64,000 nucleotides of DNA from Acidobacteriota bacterium (GTDB taxonomy: Bacteria; Acidobacteriota; Holophagae; Thermotomaculales; Thermotomaculaceae), in assembly GCA_013152385.1 (NCBI GenBank), contig JAADGL010000045.1, positions 1 to 64,000 of the forward strand, in the 5' to 3' direction. This document shows positions 8,888-17,117 of this stretch, one piece after another (position 1 is the stretch's first letter; each line of letters begins with the position of its first letter). Below the pieces are notes generated by a model. It saw only the letters and a list, made by a program, of their open reading frames with translations. It was not told the origin of the DNA and searched no databases. The position numbers were made by a program, and so were the translations under genes.

Positions 8888-9666
8888 GTGAAAATTCCGG
8901 AGAACGGGTACAGAAAATCATTGCCCGGGCCGGCATCTGCTCCCGGCGGAAGGCGGAAATCCTGATTGAAGAAGGCCGGGTAACCGTGAATGGAAAACGG
9001 GTGACCGAACTGGGTACCCGGGCGGACATCAGCCGGGATATTGTGAAAGTGGACGGCGAAGTGATTCATCCGTTGAAAAAGAAGGTATACATTCTCCTGT
9101 ATAAACCCCTTGGTGTTGTGACAACAAAGAGTGATGAAAAAAACAGGCCAACAGTGATGGATTTGCTGGGTTCGGAAGAGAAACGGGGGCTGTTTCCGGT
9201 GGGGCGCCTGGATTTGAATTCGGAAGGCCTGCTTCTCATTACCAATGACGGAGAATTTGCAAACTATATGATGAGTCCGGTGAGCCATGTGAGCAAAACC
9301 TATCTTCTCCGTGTCCGCGGTGTTCCGGATGAACGGACCATTTCCCGGCTGGAAAACGGAATTATACTGGACGGGGTGAAAACCAGAAAAGCGAAAGTCC
9401 GGATGGTGGGGCACAGCCTTAACAGTTGGCTTGAGGTGGAACTGATTGAAGGGAAAAAGAATCAGCTTCGGCGGATGTTTAAGAAAGTCGGGCATCCGGT
9501 TGTAAAATTGAAGCGTGTGCGAATCGGAAATCTCAATGCCGAGGGCCTTGGCCCCGGCCGGTATCGACGGCTATCCGCCGGAGAAGTGGAAGCGTTGCTG
9601 ACTCCCCCTATGCGAAGGGAACAGGCAAAACAAAAGAAGAGTTCCGGCGGAAAACAGAATCGCTGA
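8884..9666 (+). CDS. rluB: 23S rRNA pseudouridine synthase (RluB/RsuA family)
   Basis: Isomerises a specific uridine in ribosomal RNA to pseudouridine; probably position 2605 of 23S rRNA if it is RluB, though family members overlap in sequence. An S4 RNA-binding domain (about 7-60) precedes the catalytic domain, with the Asp of G-R-L-D at 110, L-L-I-T-N-D-G near 117, and K-N-Q-L-R-R-M-F near 193. The last 20 residues form a basic tail rich in Lys, Gln and Arg. Position directly after scpB is the usual one for rluB. Confidence 0.92.
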   Translation: MSENSGERVQKIIARAGICSRRKAEILIEEGRVTVNGKRVTELGTRADISRDIVKVDGEVIHPLKKKVYILLYKPLGVVTTKSDEKNRPTVMDLLGSEEKRGLFPVGRLDLNSEGLLLITNDGEFANYMMSPVSHVSKTYLLRVRGVPDERTISRLENGIILDGVKTRKAKVRMVGHSLNSWLEVELIEGKKNQLRRMFKKVGHPVVKLKRVRIGNLNAEGLGPGRYRRLSAGEVEALLTPPMRREQAKQKKSSGGKQNR

Positions 9667-9675
9667 TAAGGAGGC

Positions 9676-10776
9676 ATGATGATCCGGCAGCCAAAACTGA
9701 TAAATTCTCTTTCCCCCTATGTTCCGGGTAAGCCCATTGAAACGGTGGCGAGGGAATACGGATTGGACCCGAGCGAAATCGCAAAGTTGGCATCCAACGA
9801 AAACCCTCTCGGCACGCCGCAGAAGGTTAAAGATGCGCTTCATGAGGCGATTGACCGGGTGTTCATTTACCCCGACGGCGGTGCGTACTACCTTCGGGAA
9901 AAGATGGGGAAAAAATTCAATATTGATCCGGACTGGATTTTTTTCGGAAACGGAGCAGCCGAAATTATTGAAATGGCGGCAAAGGCATTGCTGGATGTGG
10001 GGGAAACCGCCATGTACTCGCAATATGGTTTTGCCATGTACAAGGTCGCGACCTACGCTTCCAACCACCGGGGGGTGGAAATTCCCGCCGGGCCGGGGTA
10101 CCATCAGGATTTGGATGCTTTTCTGAAAGCCATTGACGATACGACAAAGATTATTTATCTCAGTAATCCCAACAACCCCACCACCACTATGATTCCGGCA
10201 GAGGAACTGAACCGTTTTGTTGAGCAGGTTCCGGATCATATTCTTATTGTTATTGATGAAGCATATTATGAATTCGTGGATAATGAACAGTATCCGGATT
10301 CTATGAAGTATATTCGGGAACAGGGACGGAAAAATATCATTATCCTTCGTACTTTTTCAAAAATATACGGGCTCGCGGGGCTTCGGGTCGGTTACGGGTT
10401 CGCCCATCCCGACCTGTTGTTCATGCTGGGGAAAGTCCGTTCGCCTTTCAATGTCAATCTTCTGGCGCAGGTGGCGTGTATTGCCGCAATGGACTGTGAT
10501 GACCATGTCCATGCCTCTGTTGCCCATGTGAAAAAGGAAAAAGAATTTGTTTTGAAAGAGCTGGACAGGCTGGGGCTCCGTTACCTTGCGGAAGAGGGCA
10601 ATTTTGTTGCTGTGAATGTGGAACGGGATGTTGTTCCGGTATTCACCGAAATGCAGCGCAGGGGTGTGATTGTCCGTCCCCTTCAGGGGTACGATATGCC
10701 GGAATGGTTTCGGATGAGTTTCGGCCACCGTTATGAGAATGAAAAATTTATCCGGGTGCTGGAAGAGGTGCTGTGA
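9676..10776 (+). CDS. hisC: histidinol-phosphate aminotransferase
   Basis: PLP-dependent class I/II aminotransferase of 366 residues, converting imidazole-acetol phosphate to histidinol phosphate. Family signs are the S-N-E-N-P-L-G segment near 40, D-E-A-Y-Y-E-F near 195, and the Schiff-base lysine K229 in T-F-S-K-I-Y-G. No other his gene is here, so it may equally serve as an aromatic or broad aminotransferase, as some isolated HisC paralogues do. GGAGG lies four bases before the first of two adjacent ATG codons. cmk starts on the base after its stop. Confidence 0.9.
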   Translation: MMIRQPKLINSLSPYVPGKPIETVAREYGLDPSEIAKLASNENPLGTPQKVKDALHEAIDRVFIYPDGGAYYLREKMGKKFNIDPDWIFFGNGAAEIIEMAAKALLDVGETAMYSQYGFAMYKVATYASNHRGVEIPAGPGYHQDLDAFLKAIDDTTKIIYLSNPNNPTTTMIPAEELNRFVEQVPDHILIVIDEAYYEFVDNEQYPDSMKYIREQGRKNIIILRTFSKIYGLAGLRVGYGFAHPDLLFMLGKVRSPFNVNLLAQVACIAAMDCDDHVHASVAHVKKEKEFVLKELDRLGLRYLAEEGNFVAVNVERDVVPVFTEMQRRGVIVRPLQGYDMPEWFRMSFGHRYENEKFIRVLEEVL

Positions 10777-11427
10777 ATGGTTGCGGTAATTGCGATAGAC
10801 GGGCCGTCCGGTTCCGGAAAGAGTACGGTCGCGAAACTTGTGGCGGAAAAGCTGGGCTGGTTCTATCTGAATACCGGCGCAATGTACCGGGCGGTGGGAA
10901 TCAGCCTGGCGGGCCGGAACATTCCCTGTTCCGAACAGGCGGTTTCCGACAGTGTTCTTGAATCAATTGATGTTGACTTTGATGCGGAGGGGCACATTTT
11001 ATTGAACGGTGAAGACGTTTCTGACAGAATTCAGAGCCCGGAAGCGGCCCGATATGCTTCCGATTACTCGAAATTATCGGCTGTGCGCCGGAGAATGACT
11101 GCGCTGCAACGAAAAATCGGCCTCAGCCGCCCCTCGGTGGTGGAGGGAAGAGATATCGGTACTGTCGTGTTTCCCGACGCGGATTATAAATTTTTTATTG
11201 TGGCGTCTCCGGAGGAACGGGCAAGGCGTCGTTATGCGCAGTTAAAGGAAAAAGACCCTGAAACGCCCGCTACCCTTGATGATATCCTGAAACAGCAGCA
11301 GGAACGGGACAGCCAGGATGCAAAACGGGCACTGGCACCGCTGAAACAGGCAACGGATGCCATCCTGATTGACACAACGGAGAAAACAATTGATGAAGTC
11401 GTGGAAAGAATACTGGCCGAAATGTAA
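10777..11427 (+). CDS. cmk: cytidylate kinase
   Basis: Phosphorylates CMP and dCMP with ATP; 216 residues, the usual length. The P-loop G-P-S-G-S-G-K-S-T is at 8-16, followed by N-T-G-A-M-Y-R-A, and G-R-D-I-G-T-V-V-F-P-D-A near 126-137 is the conserved nucleotide-binding segment. It abuts hisC and overlaps the next gene by about 35 bases. Confidence 0.96.
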   Translation: MVAVIAIDGPSGSGKSTVAKLVAEKLGWFYLNTGAMYRAVGISLAGRNIPCSEQAVSDSVLESIDVDFDAEGHILLNGEDVSDRIQSPEAARYASDYSKLSAVRRRMTALQRKIGLSRPSVVEGRDIGTVVFPDADYKFFIVASPEERARRRYAQLKEKDPETPATLDDILKQQQERDSQDAKRALAPLKQATDAILIDTTEKTIDEVVERILAEM

Positions 11428-12085
11428 GTTCTGTGTGCGGGTGCTTCTGTTTTCCATTGCGGTTTGGTTGATTCTGCTGCCCCTTTCCATTTCTCCTGCC
11501 GGGATTCGGCTGGGCCGTGCGGTGCTGCCGGTTCGTCTCAGCGGAAATCTGATTCAGGCGGTTTACAGCAGTATCTTCGGTGCGCTTCTGCCGCTTTTAA
11601 CCTGGGTTTCCCTGATTCTTTATGCCGGTGTGCGAAAGCGTCCCCTTCTTCGTCTTTTTTCGTTTCAAGCCGGGCTTCTGGTTGTCATGTTGATGCCGCT
11701 GGCGATAAAATTGCGGCAGATGCCGTCATTTCATATGTTTCTCGTGGTATTTGTTTTTCTGTTCACGCTGGACGGGATTCTGAAACTTTTCAGCTGGTTG
11801 TTCAAAGACAGCCGGACCGCTGCCTCTACGGCACTGGCGTGTGTTCAGGTTGCCGGGCCGCTGATTATGTATATCAATGATTTTCGGGACTTTTTCCCGC
11901 CGTCTCTGGCCAGAATGGCATCCATTGCCTATCTTGAGTTTCCTTTTTATCAAAAAGCAACCGGGTTGTTAAAAGAAGGGGGCCTTTCCCCCCTGGTGCC
12001 GGATCTCATTCTTGCCGCGGTGGTTTTGCTGCTTGCCGCAGGACTTTACCTGAAAAACAGGAAAGTTTCTTCTTCTGCTTCTTAA
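11393..12085 (+). CDS. membrane protein of unknown function
   Basis: About 230 residues with five to six hydrophobic segments (near 10-30, 50-75, 85-110, 110-130, 140-160 and 205-225) and a short basic N-terminus. No family motif is recognised. I favour the ATG at 11393 (K-S-W-K-E-Y start), which lies inside the end of cmk with GGAG about eleven bases upstream; an in-frame ATG at 11369 is possible. It is the last gene of the operon that begins with the M50 protease. Confidence 0.65.
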   Translation: MKSWKEYWPKCKFCVRVLLFSIAVWLILLPLSISPAGIRLGRAVLPVRLSGNLIQAVYSSIFGALLPLLTWVSLILYAGVRKRPLLRLFSFQAGLLVVMLMPLAIKLRQMPSFHMFLVVFVFLFTLDGILKLFSWLFKDSRTAASTALACVQVAGPLIMYINDFRDFFPPSLARMASIAYLEFPFYQKATGLLKEGGLSPLVPDLILAAVVLLLAAGLYLKNRKVSSSAS

Positions 12086-12218
12086 AAGAATAGAAACCGG
12101 GGCAATGTGTATCGAGACAGCCCGGTTCTGGTTATCCTGTTCCGAAATAGGGGCAAGGTGAAAAGATTTCTTTTTTTGAGAAATCCCCGGTGTCAGGGGT
12201 GAAGGCAGCGGGTTATGC

Positions 12219-12247
12219 TTTACAACGGGATAAATTATGACTATATT
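12219..12247 (+). promoter_or_regulatory. promoter of the phosphofructokinase gene
   Basis: TTTACA (12219-12224), 17-bp spacer, TATATT (12242-12247), 46 bases before the ATG. The 208-bp gap also holds a 7-bp inverted repeat (12095-12101 with 12121-12127), but it has no T-run and is not a convincing terminator. Confidence 0.55.
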
Positions 12248-12293
12248 GTGATGATAGGTATTTCAATTTTTGAAATGGCCGGGAGGATGAGCA

Positions 12294-13397
12294 ATGACTG
12301 AATGTAAATCATCAATTAAAAAAATAGCAATATTAACCGGAGGCGGAGACTGTCCCGGATTGAACGCGGTAATTCGAGGTGTTGTCAAAACAGCGATCCG
12401 TAAATACAACTGGCGGGTTTATGGGGTTCCGGACGGGTTTGAAGGTCTGGTGACGGGAAGCAGCCTGGTTGAATTGACGGAATTCGGAATTCGGGGGATT
12501 CTGCCCCGGGGCGGTACGATTCTGGGTACGACAAATAAGGGAAATCCATTTGAATATGTTGTAATTGAGGATGGAAAAGAAGTGATTCGGGATATGTCCG
12601 ACCAGGTGGTGGAAAATCTCAGAATTCTTGAAATTGATGGCCTTGTGGTCATCGGCGGCGACGGCACACTGGGAATCGCGGACAAGTTTACTGACAAAGG
12701 GGTTTGTATTGTCGGTGTCCCCAAAACCATTGACAACGATTTACGGGCAACGGATTATACGTTCGGATTTAACACCGCAATTACCACCGCAACAGAGGCA
12801 CTGGACAAACTCCATACCACAGCACAGAGCCACCATCGGGTGATTGTTGTGGAAGTGATGGGCCGTTACGCAGGTTGGATTGCGCTGGAGTCCGGCCTGG
12901 CCGGCGGGGCGGATGTGATTCTTGTTCCTGAAATCGAATATGACATTGAAAAAGTCTGTAACAAAATTATCCGCCGCAGCCGTATGGGAAGCAAATTTTC
13001 CATTGTAGTGGTTGCGGAAGGGTCCCGTCCCATTGGCGGAGAGATGGTTTTCAAGGAAACAGGAATAAAAGGCAAGGCTCCCCGTCTGGGCGGAATCGGA
13101 AATGTTGTCGGGGAACAGATCGGGGAACGAACCGGCATGGATGTCCGTGTGACGGTTCTGGGCCATTTGCAGCGCGGCGGCTCGCCTACGGCGTTTGACC
13201 GGATTCTTGCAACCCGTTTCGGAGTGGAGGCTGCGGATTGCCTCGCTTCGGGGAAATGTGCCCATATGGTTTGTCTGAAAACGCCGAAGATTAAGATAGT
13301 TCCCATTAAAGAGGCGGTTTCTGCATTGAAAAACGTGGATCCGAACGGCCAGTTGGCAAAAACGGCCGAATCCATCGGAATCTCACTGGGGCGCTGA
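12294..13397 (+). CDS. 6-phosphofructokinase, mixed-substrate (group III) type
   Basis: Phosphorylates fructose 6-phosphate; 367 residues. Conserved G-G-G-D-C-P-G-L-N near 17-25, G-G-D-G-T at 121-125, P-K-T-I-D-N-D at 143-149 with the catalytic Asp at 147, and M-G-R-Y-A-G-W near 185 are PFK family features. At the two donor-specificity positions (Escherichia coli 104 and 124) it has Gly124 and Lys144. ATP enzymes usually have Gly/Gly and pyrophosphate enzymes Asp/Lys, so Gly/Lys marks the mixed group, where ATP or pyrophosphate use cannot be read from sequence. GGGAGGATGAGC precedes the ATG. Confidence 0.93.
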   Translation: MTECKSSIKKIAILTGGGDCPGLNAVIRGVVKTAIRKYNWRVYGVPDGFEGLVTGSSLVELTEFGIRGILPRGGTILGTTNKGNPFEYVVIEDGKEVIRDMSDQVVENLRILEIDGLVVIGGDGTLGIADKFTDKGVCIVGVPKTIDNDLRATDYTFGFNTAITTATEALDKLHTTAQSHHRVIVVEVMGRYAGWIALESGLAGGADVILVPEIEYDIEKVCNKIIRRSRMGSKFSIVVVAEGSRPIGGEMVFKETGIKGKAPRLGGIGNVVGEQIGERTGMDVRVTVLGHLQRGGSPTAFDRILATRFGVEAADCLASGKCAHMVCLKTPKIKIVPIKEAVSALKNVDPNGQLAKTAESIGISLGR

Positions 13398-13422
13398 ACA
13401 GTTTCTCAATCAACCGTTATTA

Positions 13423-13446
13423 TTGAGTTTAACTCTCAACTTTTTT
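13423..13446 (+). terminator. weak terminator after phosphofructokinase
   Basis: A 5-bp stem (TTGAG 13423-13427 with CTCAA 13435-13439) followed by C and six T at 13441-13446. The stem is short and AT-rich, so the call is tentative. Confidence 0.35.
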
Positions 13447-13460
13447 AGATCATATAAATG

Positions 13461-13478
13461 AAGTGACAGGGGTCACTT
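13461..13478. promoter_or_regulatory. 7-bp inverted repeat upstream of the transglycosylase promoter
   Basis: AAGTGAC (13461-13467) and GTCACTT (13472-13478) separated by four bases, with no T-run. It ends 15 bases before the -35 of the next gene, a place where an operator or activator site could sit. Confidence 0.35.
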
Positions 13479-13493
13479 GCAAAAATATAATTC

Positions 13494-13521
13494 TTGACTA
13501 AATTGTTTTGTGTGGTATTGT
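13494..13521 (+). promoter_or_regulatory. promoter of the lytic transglycosylase gene
   Basis: TTGACT (13494-13499), 16-bp spacer, TATTGT (13516-13521) with TGG in front, forming an extended -10. GGAGG and the ATG follow within 25 bases. Confidence 0.55.
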
Positions 13522-13542
13522 ACGGCAATTGTGGAGGTATGC

Positions 13543-14151
13543 ATGAAGAGCATTTTTAAAATACTGGTTATCGGAGCGGCGGTTATCGCGGTTTCAGCCA
13601 AAATACCAGTGACACAACCGGTGAATACAGATACCCGGGTACAAAAGCACGATTTTGCGCGCTTTGTTGAATTGCATCAGCGTGAAAAAAGAGTTCGTCA
13701 GGTCCTTTCCAGTGTGAAAACGAATTTGACAAAACGGGAGAAAGAAGATCTGGCCCGAATTATTGCGAAAGAATCGATGGACAGCGGCTTTACCGTGGAA
13801 TTTGTAATGGCGGTAATGAAAACGGAAAGTTCGTTTAACAAACTGGCCCGGTCTCCGGTGGGAGCGGTGGGGCTGATGCAGTTGATGCCGGCTACCGGCA
13901 AAGCAATTGCCAGAGATTACGGAATTGTTCTGAAGAACAATGACGCGCTTTACAATCCTGAATTGAACGTGACATTGGGAATTCGATATCTGAAAAAACT
14001 GGCTGACCGGTTCAAAGACATGAATCTGGTTCTGGCTGCATACAACATGGGGCCGACCAAATTCAGAACGTATCGTCAGGACAACGGATACCCGGTGTTC
14101 AAGTACACGAAACTGGTACGGAAGGCACACGCGACAATTGACCAGCTTTAA
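13543..14151 (+). CDS. soluble-type lytic transglycosylase (SLT domain)
   Basis: Cleaves peptidoglycan between MurNAc and GlcNAc, leaving an anhydro end. 202 residues: an N-terminal signal segment (about 1-20), a linker, and a C-terminal SLT domain. The catalytic glutamate is E95 in K-T-E-S-S-F-N, followed by G-A-V-G-L-M-Q-L-M-P-A-T, the N-P-E-L-N-V-T-L-G-I-R-Y-L segment, and A-Y-N-M-G-P. The ATG at 13543 has GGAGG six bases upstream, better than the in-frame ATG at 13510, which lies inside the promoter. It has its own promoter and strong terminator, so it is monocistronic. Confidence 0.93.
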   Translation: MKSIFKILVIGAAVIAVSAKIPVTQPVNTDTRVQKHDFARFVELHQREKRVRQVLSSVKTNLTKREKEDLARIIAKESMDSGFTVEFVMAVMKTESSFNKLARSPVGAVGLMQLMPATGKAIARDYGIVLKNNDALYNPELNVTLGIRYLKKLADRFKDMNLVLAAYNMGPTKFRTYRQDNGYPVFKYTKLVRKAHATIDQL

Positions 14152-14182
14152 GCAATCTAAGAATGAAAACCCTCTTGAGGGA

Positions 14183-14214
14183 AGGCGGGCAGACATATCT
14201 GCCCGCCTTTTTTT
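14183..14214 (+). terminator. strong intrinsic terminator
   Basis: An 11-bp perfect GC-rich stem (14183-14193 with 14198-14208), a four-base loop CATA, and a run of seven T (14208-14214). It ends the lytic transglycosylase transcript. Confidence 0.92.
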
Positions 14215-14280
14215 GTCCGCTGCTGTGTGCGCCGTCCGGTTTCCCGTGATATTTCCGGAAATTTCCGGTTACGGCGTACA

Positions 14281-14309
14281 TTGTGTACAGGCTAAAAATC
14301 GGATATAAT
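14281..14309 (+). promoter_or_regulatory. promoter of the receiver gene, possibly leaderless
   Basis: TTGTGT (14281-14286), exactly 17 bp, TATAAT (14304-14309), then six bases to the ATG at 14316. The start of transcription should fall on or beside the start codon, and no Shine-Dalgarno is present. Confidence 0.6.
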
Positions 14310-14315
14310 CAATCC

Positions 14316-14684
14316 ATGAAAATATTAATCGGCGATGATTCCGCTTTGATCCGTGACATTCTTGCCGCAGCCTTTCGGCGGGAAGGGGCTGAAGTCGTAC
14401 TTGCCCAAAACGGTGCGGAAGTGTTAAAAATAGCTGTTGAGCAGCGTCCCGATACGATTCTGATGGATTATGCCATGCCGATGTTGAATGGTTTGTCGGT
14501 GTTGCGTCAATTGAAATCTTCTCCCTCAACGGAGAGAATACGGGTTTACCTGCTATCCGGGTTTTCCGACGGAAAAATTATTGAGCAGGCAAAAGCGGCC
14601 GGTGTGGACGGCTTTTTCATTAAGCCTTTTGATGTCCATGAGGTGGCGGAACGGGTTCGGAGTGACGCGGCCCGATTCGGATAA
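14316..14684 (+). CDS. stand-alone CheY-like receiver domain protein
   Basis: Single-domain response regulator of 122 residues without an output domain. The acidic pair is D7-D8, the phospho-acceptor is D51 in L-M-D-Y-A-M-P, and the conserved Lys lies in F-I-K-P-F-D near the C-terminus, with Ser in L-L-S-G-F near 82. Such proteins relay phosphate to motors or other partners. No histidine kinase is adjacent. The first ATG in frame (14283) would lie inside the promoter; 14316 gives the normal receiver start. Its last 132 bases overlap the phosphate permease gene on the other strand. Confidence 0.9.
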   Translation: MKILIGDDSALIRDILAAAFRREGAEVVLAQNGAEVLKIAVEQRPDTILMDYAMPMLNGLSVLRQLKSSPSTERIRVYLLSGFSDGKIIEQAKAAGVDGFFIKPFDVHEVAERVRSDAARFG

Positions 14685-15818
14685 GCTGCTTCCCTCTATT
14701 CCCGTGATGTGTTCCGATGCGGATTTGTACATTATTTGCGAATGAATCCCGACCTTTTCTTTTTGCGGCATTACCACTGTCTGGTTGAATACATTCTGCA
14801 TAAAAAAGAGTGCGAAAAAGGTGATGATACTGGCCAGAACCGGGGTGGTGACCCATCCGAGGCTGATTTTTCCCAACAGAGAATAATGAATCCCTTTTCC
14901 GCCGCGTACCAGCCCGATTCCCACCAGCGCACCGATGGCTGCCTGTGAACTTGAAATCGGAACCAGCGGAATCTGCGGCAGTCCGTGGGAAGCGAGAAAC
15001 CCGTTCAGGCCCTGGGATGCGAAAATAAACAGCACGGTTGCTTCCGCAAGAACGACAATGAGAGCGGCAAGGGGAGATAGTTTTACCACATTCGCCCCCA
15101 CCGTCTCCATTACCCCTCTTGAATAAGTGGCAACCCCTACGGCAATGGCGATGCCGCCCATCAGGAAGAGCTGCTGGGCAGCACCGAATTTCCCGACAAG
15201 GGGAAGAACCAGGTCATGGAGGGGGGATGAGGGAACAAAAACACCGACAACATTGGCAATATTGTTGGCACCGAGGGAATAGGCGCCGAATGCCCCCACG
15301 AGAATAAGCCCGTAGCGGGTGAGCTGGTCCTGCCGGAGGAGATGGAGAGAGCTTCGATTGACGATAAAACGAATGATAACATAAAGGAATGCTGCAATTC
15401 CCCCGGCGAGAATCGGGCAGATTACCCAGGTTGCGACAATTTTGGAAAGCAGTGTGGCGTCCGTGGTTTTTCCGGCAAACAGGTTCCAGCCGATAATGGC
15501 ACCTACAATGGCTTGTGAAGTGGATACCGGGAGCCGCATTTTTACCATCATGAAAATTGAAACCGCAGCGGAGAGAGCCACGGTAAACGCACCGCCAAGG
15601 GCACTGACTGCGCCGAGTTTTCCAAGGGTTGCGCTGGTTCCGCTTCCGCCGATTACAGAACCGAGGATGACAAAAATACCGCAGACAATTGCCGCCGTCC
15701 GGAAACGGATCATCCGGGAGCCGACAGCGGTACCAAACACATTGGCGGCATCATTGGCGCCAAGCGACCAGCCGAGAAAAAGACCCGAGGAGAGAAAGAA
15801 CAGCAGCATCTGGGTCAA
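14553..15818 (-). CDS. pit: PiT-family inorganic phosphate permease
   Basis: Low-affinity phosphate (or metal-phosphate) transporter of the inner membrane, 421 residues. Both halves carry the PiT signature: G-A-N-D-A-A-N-V-F-G near 20 and G-A-N-N-I-A-N-V-V-G in the second half, with about ten hydrophobic segments. The start ATG overlaps the stop of the upstream DUF47 gene by four bases, the classic PiT operon. The last ~70 residues, after M-Q-N-V-F-N-Q-T, are hydrophilic and encoded opposite the receiver gene; PiT proteins usually end soon after the last helix, so this tail looks extended. Confidence 0.93.
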   Translation of the reverse strand: MTQMLLFFLSSGLFLGWSLGANDAANVFGTAVGSRMIRFRTAAIVCGIFVILGSVIGGSGTSATLGKLGAVSALGGAFTVALSAAVSIFMMVKMRLPVSTSQAIVGAIIGWNLFAGKTTDATLLSKIVATWVICPILAGGIAAFLYVIIRFIVNRSSLHLLRQDQLTRYGLILVGAFGAYSLGANNIANVVGVFVPSSPLHDLVLPLVGKFGAAQQLFLMGGIAIAVGVATYSRGVMETVGANVVKLSPLAALIVVLAEATVLFIFASQGLNGFLASHGLPQIPLVPISSSQAAIGALVGIGLVRGGKGIHYSLLGKISLGWVTTPVLASIITFFALFFMQNVFNQTVVMPQKEKVGIHSQIMYKSASEHITGIEGSSLSESGRVTPNPFRHLMDIKRLNEKAVHTGRFCLLNNFSVGKPG

Positions 15819-16459
15819 ATGCTCCGCTTGATGGTATAGATTGACAGACGGTCAGCTACATTTTCCGCTTCATCTGATATTTTTGCCACATGTGTTGCCA
15901 CATCTCTCAGGTGCATTTTTCGACTCAGTTCCATGTCCCGGCGGAAAATCTTCATTTTCAGAGAGCTGGCAATGCGGTCGGTTTCTTTCTCATAGAAATA
16001 GACCTTATGTATATGGTCTTTCACCCGGCTCAGTTCCCGGAAAAAAGCCCGTGCGGCGCTGACCAGTTCTTCCCCCGCCTGGACGCTTGATTTTCCCAGG
16101 CTGGCAAAATCTTCTGTAAGTTCCATGGGGATGTCCGGAACTTCAATGGAAAATTGAGTGAGGGTTTCTTTGGCTTCATCAATAATGTCATCAAGGTGTT
16201 CCAGAAGCCCCAGTACGTCTCCCCTCATTTCAGGGATCAGTGAGTGGCTGTACAACTGATTTTCAATTTCCCTGCGCAGTTTGTCTGCCCGGGACTCATA
16301 CTGGTCCACCAGGGCAATTCGTTCCCGGAAAGCATCCATTTGGTTGTCCAGATAATTCTGCAGTCCTTTATTGAAAACGATCATTCCCTCGCTGATGGCA
16401 TCAAGATATTCATCAATCCTTGCAATCAGAAGTTTTGTTAAGTTCTGGATCAGCGGCAT
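15815..16459 (-). CDS. DUF47/PhoU-like accessory protein of the phosphate permease
   Basis: A 214-residue helical protein of the DUF47 (TIGR00153) family, distantly like PhoU, that accompanies PiT permeases and probably controls them. It is all alpha-helical with acidic helix pairs, such as L-D-D-I-I-D-E-A-K-E near 90 and I-S-D-E-A-E-N-V-A-D-R near the C-terminus, which in PhoU-like proteins bind metal clusters. It is first in a two-gene operon and overlaps pit by ATGA. GGAGG lies upstream of the ATG. Confidence 0.88.
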   Translation of the reverse strand: MPLIQNLTKLLIARIDEYLDAISEGMIVFNKGLQNYLDNQMDAFRERIALVDQYESRADKLRREIENQLYSHSLIPEMRGDVLGLLEHLDDIIDEAKETLTQFSIEVPDIPMELTEDFASLGKSSVQAGEELVSAARAFFRELSRVKDHIHKVYFYEKETDRIASSLKMKIFRRDMELSRKMHLRDVATHVAKISDEAENVADRLSIYTIKRSI

Positions 16460-16488
16460 TGGTGCCTCCTTTTCTGCGATTTCTTATA

Positions 16489-16986
16489 TTAAATTGTTGT
16501 TTTCACATTCCAGCTGGAATAGGGGGTTTGACACAGGCTGATGTTGAGATACCGGGGGTCATCCGTGACTTCCATTCCAATCCACGGCGGCAGTTCAACT
16601 TCTTCATCTACACCGGCAAGTTCAACCTCGGCAATGATTAAGCCGCTGTTTTCCCCTTCAAATCGGTCAATTTCCCACGTATGGCCTTTAAAATCAATAA
16701 AATGACGGGTTTTATCAATGAGAGAGCCCAGTGCCAGTTTTTCCAGCATCTCTTCGGCATCTTCAAGGGGGATGGGATACTCAAATTCCCGGCGAATCCG
16801 GTTTGAAATCCTGCTTTTGATAGTAATTCGGGCATCTTTTCCCATGATGCGCACCCGGACAACCCGATCGGGGTCCAGGGAAAGGTAGCCCTGTATGCAG
16901 GGGATACCGGGGGCTTCGTTTTCCCAGCTCGTATCTTTTACCAGAAATTTTCGTTCAATTTCTCGGCCCATGGCACCATCCGGCAT
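16489..16986 (-). CDS. CYTH-domain (triphosphate tunnel) protein
   Basis: About 165 residues of the CYTH superfamily, whose members hydrolyse or use triphosphate-containing substrates in a beta-barrel tunnel. The diagnostic E-I-E-R-K-F-L-V stands at the N-terminus, followed by basic and acidic strands (V-R-V-R-I, I-T-I-K-S-R) and E-V-E-L near the end. In bacteria, stand-alone forms are often inorganic triphosphatases; the substrate here is not provable. The ATG at 16986 is preferred because AAGGA lies nine bases upstream; the next ATG (16971) is also possible. It is divergent from tryptophanase. Confidence 0.85.
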   Translation of the reverse strand: MPDGAMGREIERKFLVKDTSWENEAPGIPCIQGYLSLDPDRVVRVRIMGKDARITIKSRISNRIRREFEYPIPLEDAEEMLEKLALGSLIDKTRHFIDFKGHTWEIDRFEGENSGLIIAEVELAGVDEEVELPPWIGMEVTDDPRYLNISLCQTPYSSWNVKTTI

Positions 16987-17047
16987 ATTATTGATTCCTT
17001 TTGCCCATCCGACAAAGGTTTGACCATTATTGCGCTCGTGCCACTCT

Positions 17048-17078
17048 TTGTCAAGTTGCCGGGCCCCTGTGCTACAAT
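17048..17078 (+). promoter_or_regulatory. promoter of the tryptophanase gene
   Basis: TTGTCA (17048-17053) and TACAAT (17073-17078) preceded by TGC, an extended -10; the spacer is 19 bp, so the extended -10 probably matters more. The ATG used is 40 bases downstream. Confidence 0.5.
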
Positions 17079-17117
17079 GATAAAGTATGGAAAATTGAAA
17101 CCCGGGAGATGAAACCG

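Noticed and set aside
17087-17098. A TnaC-like leader peptide before tryptophanase
   Set aside because: The only leader ORF is M-E-N-stop; it lacks tryptophan and any ribosome site.
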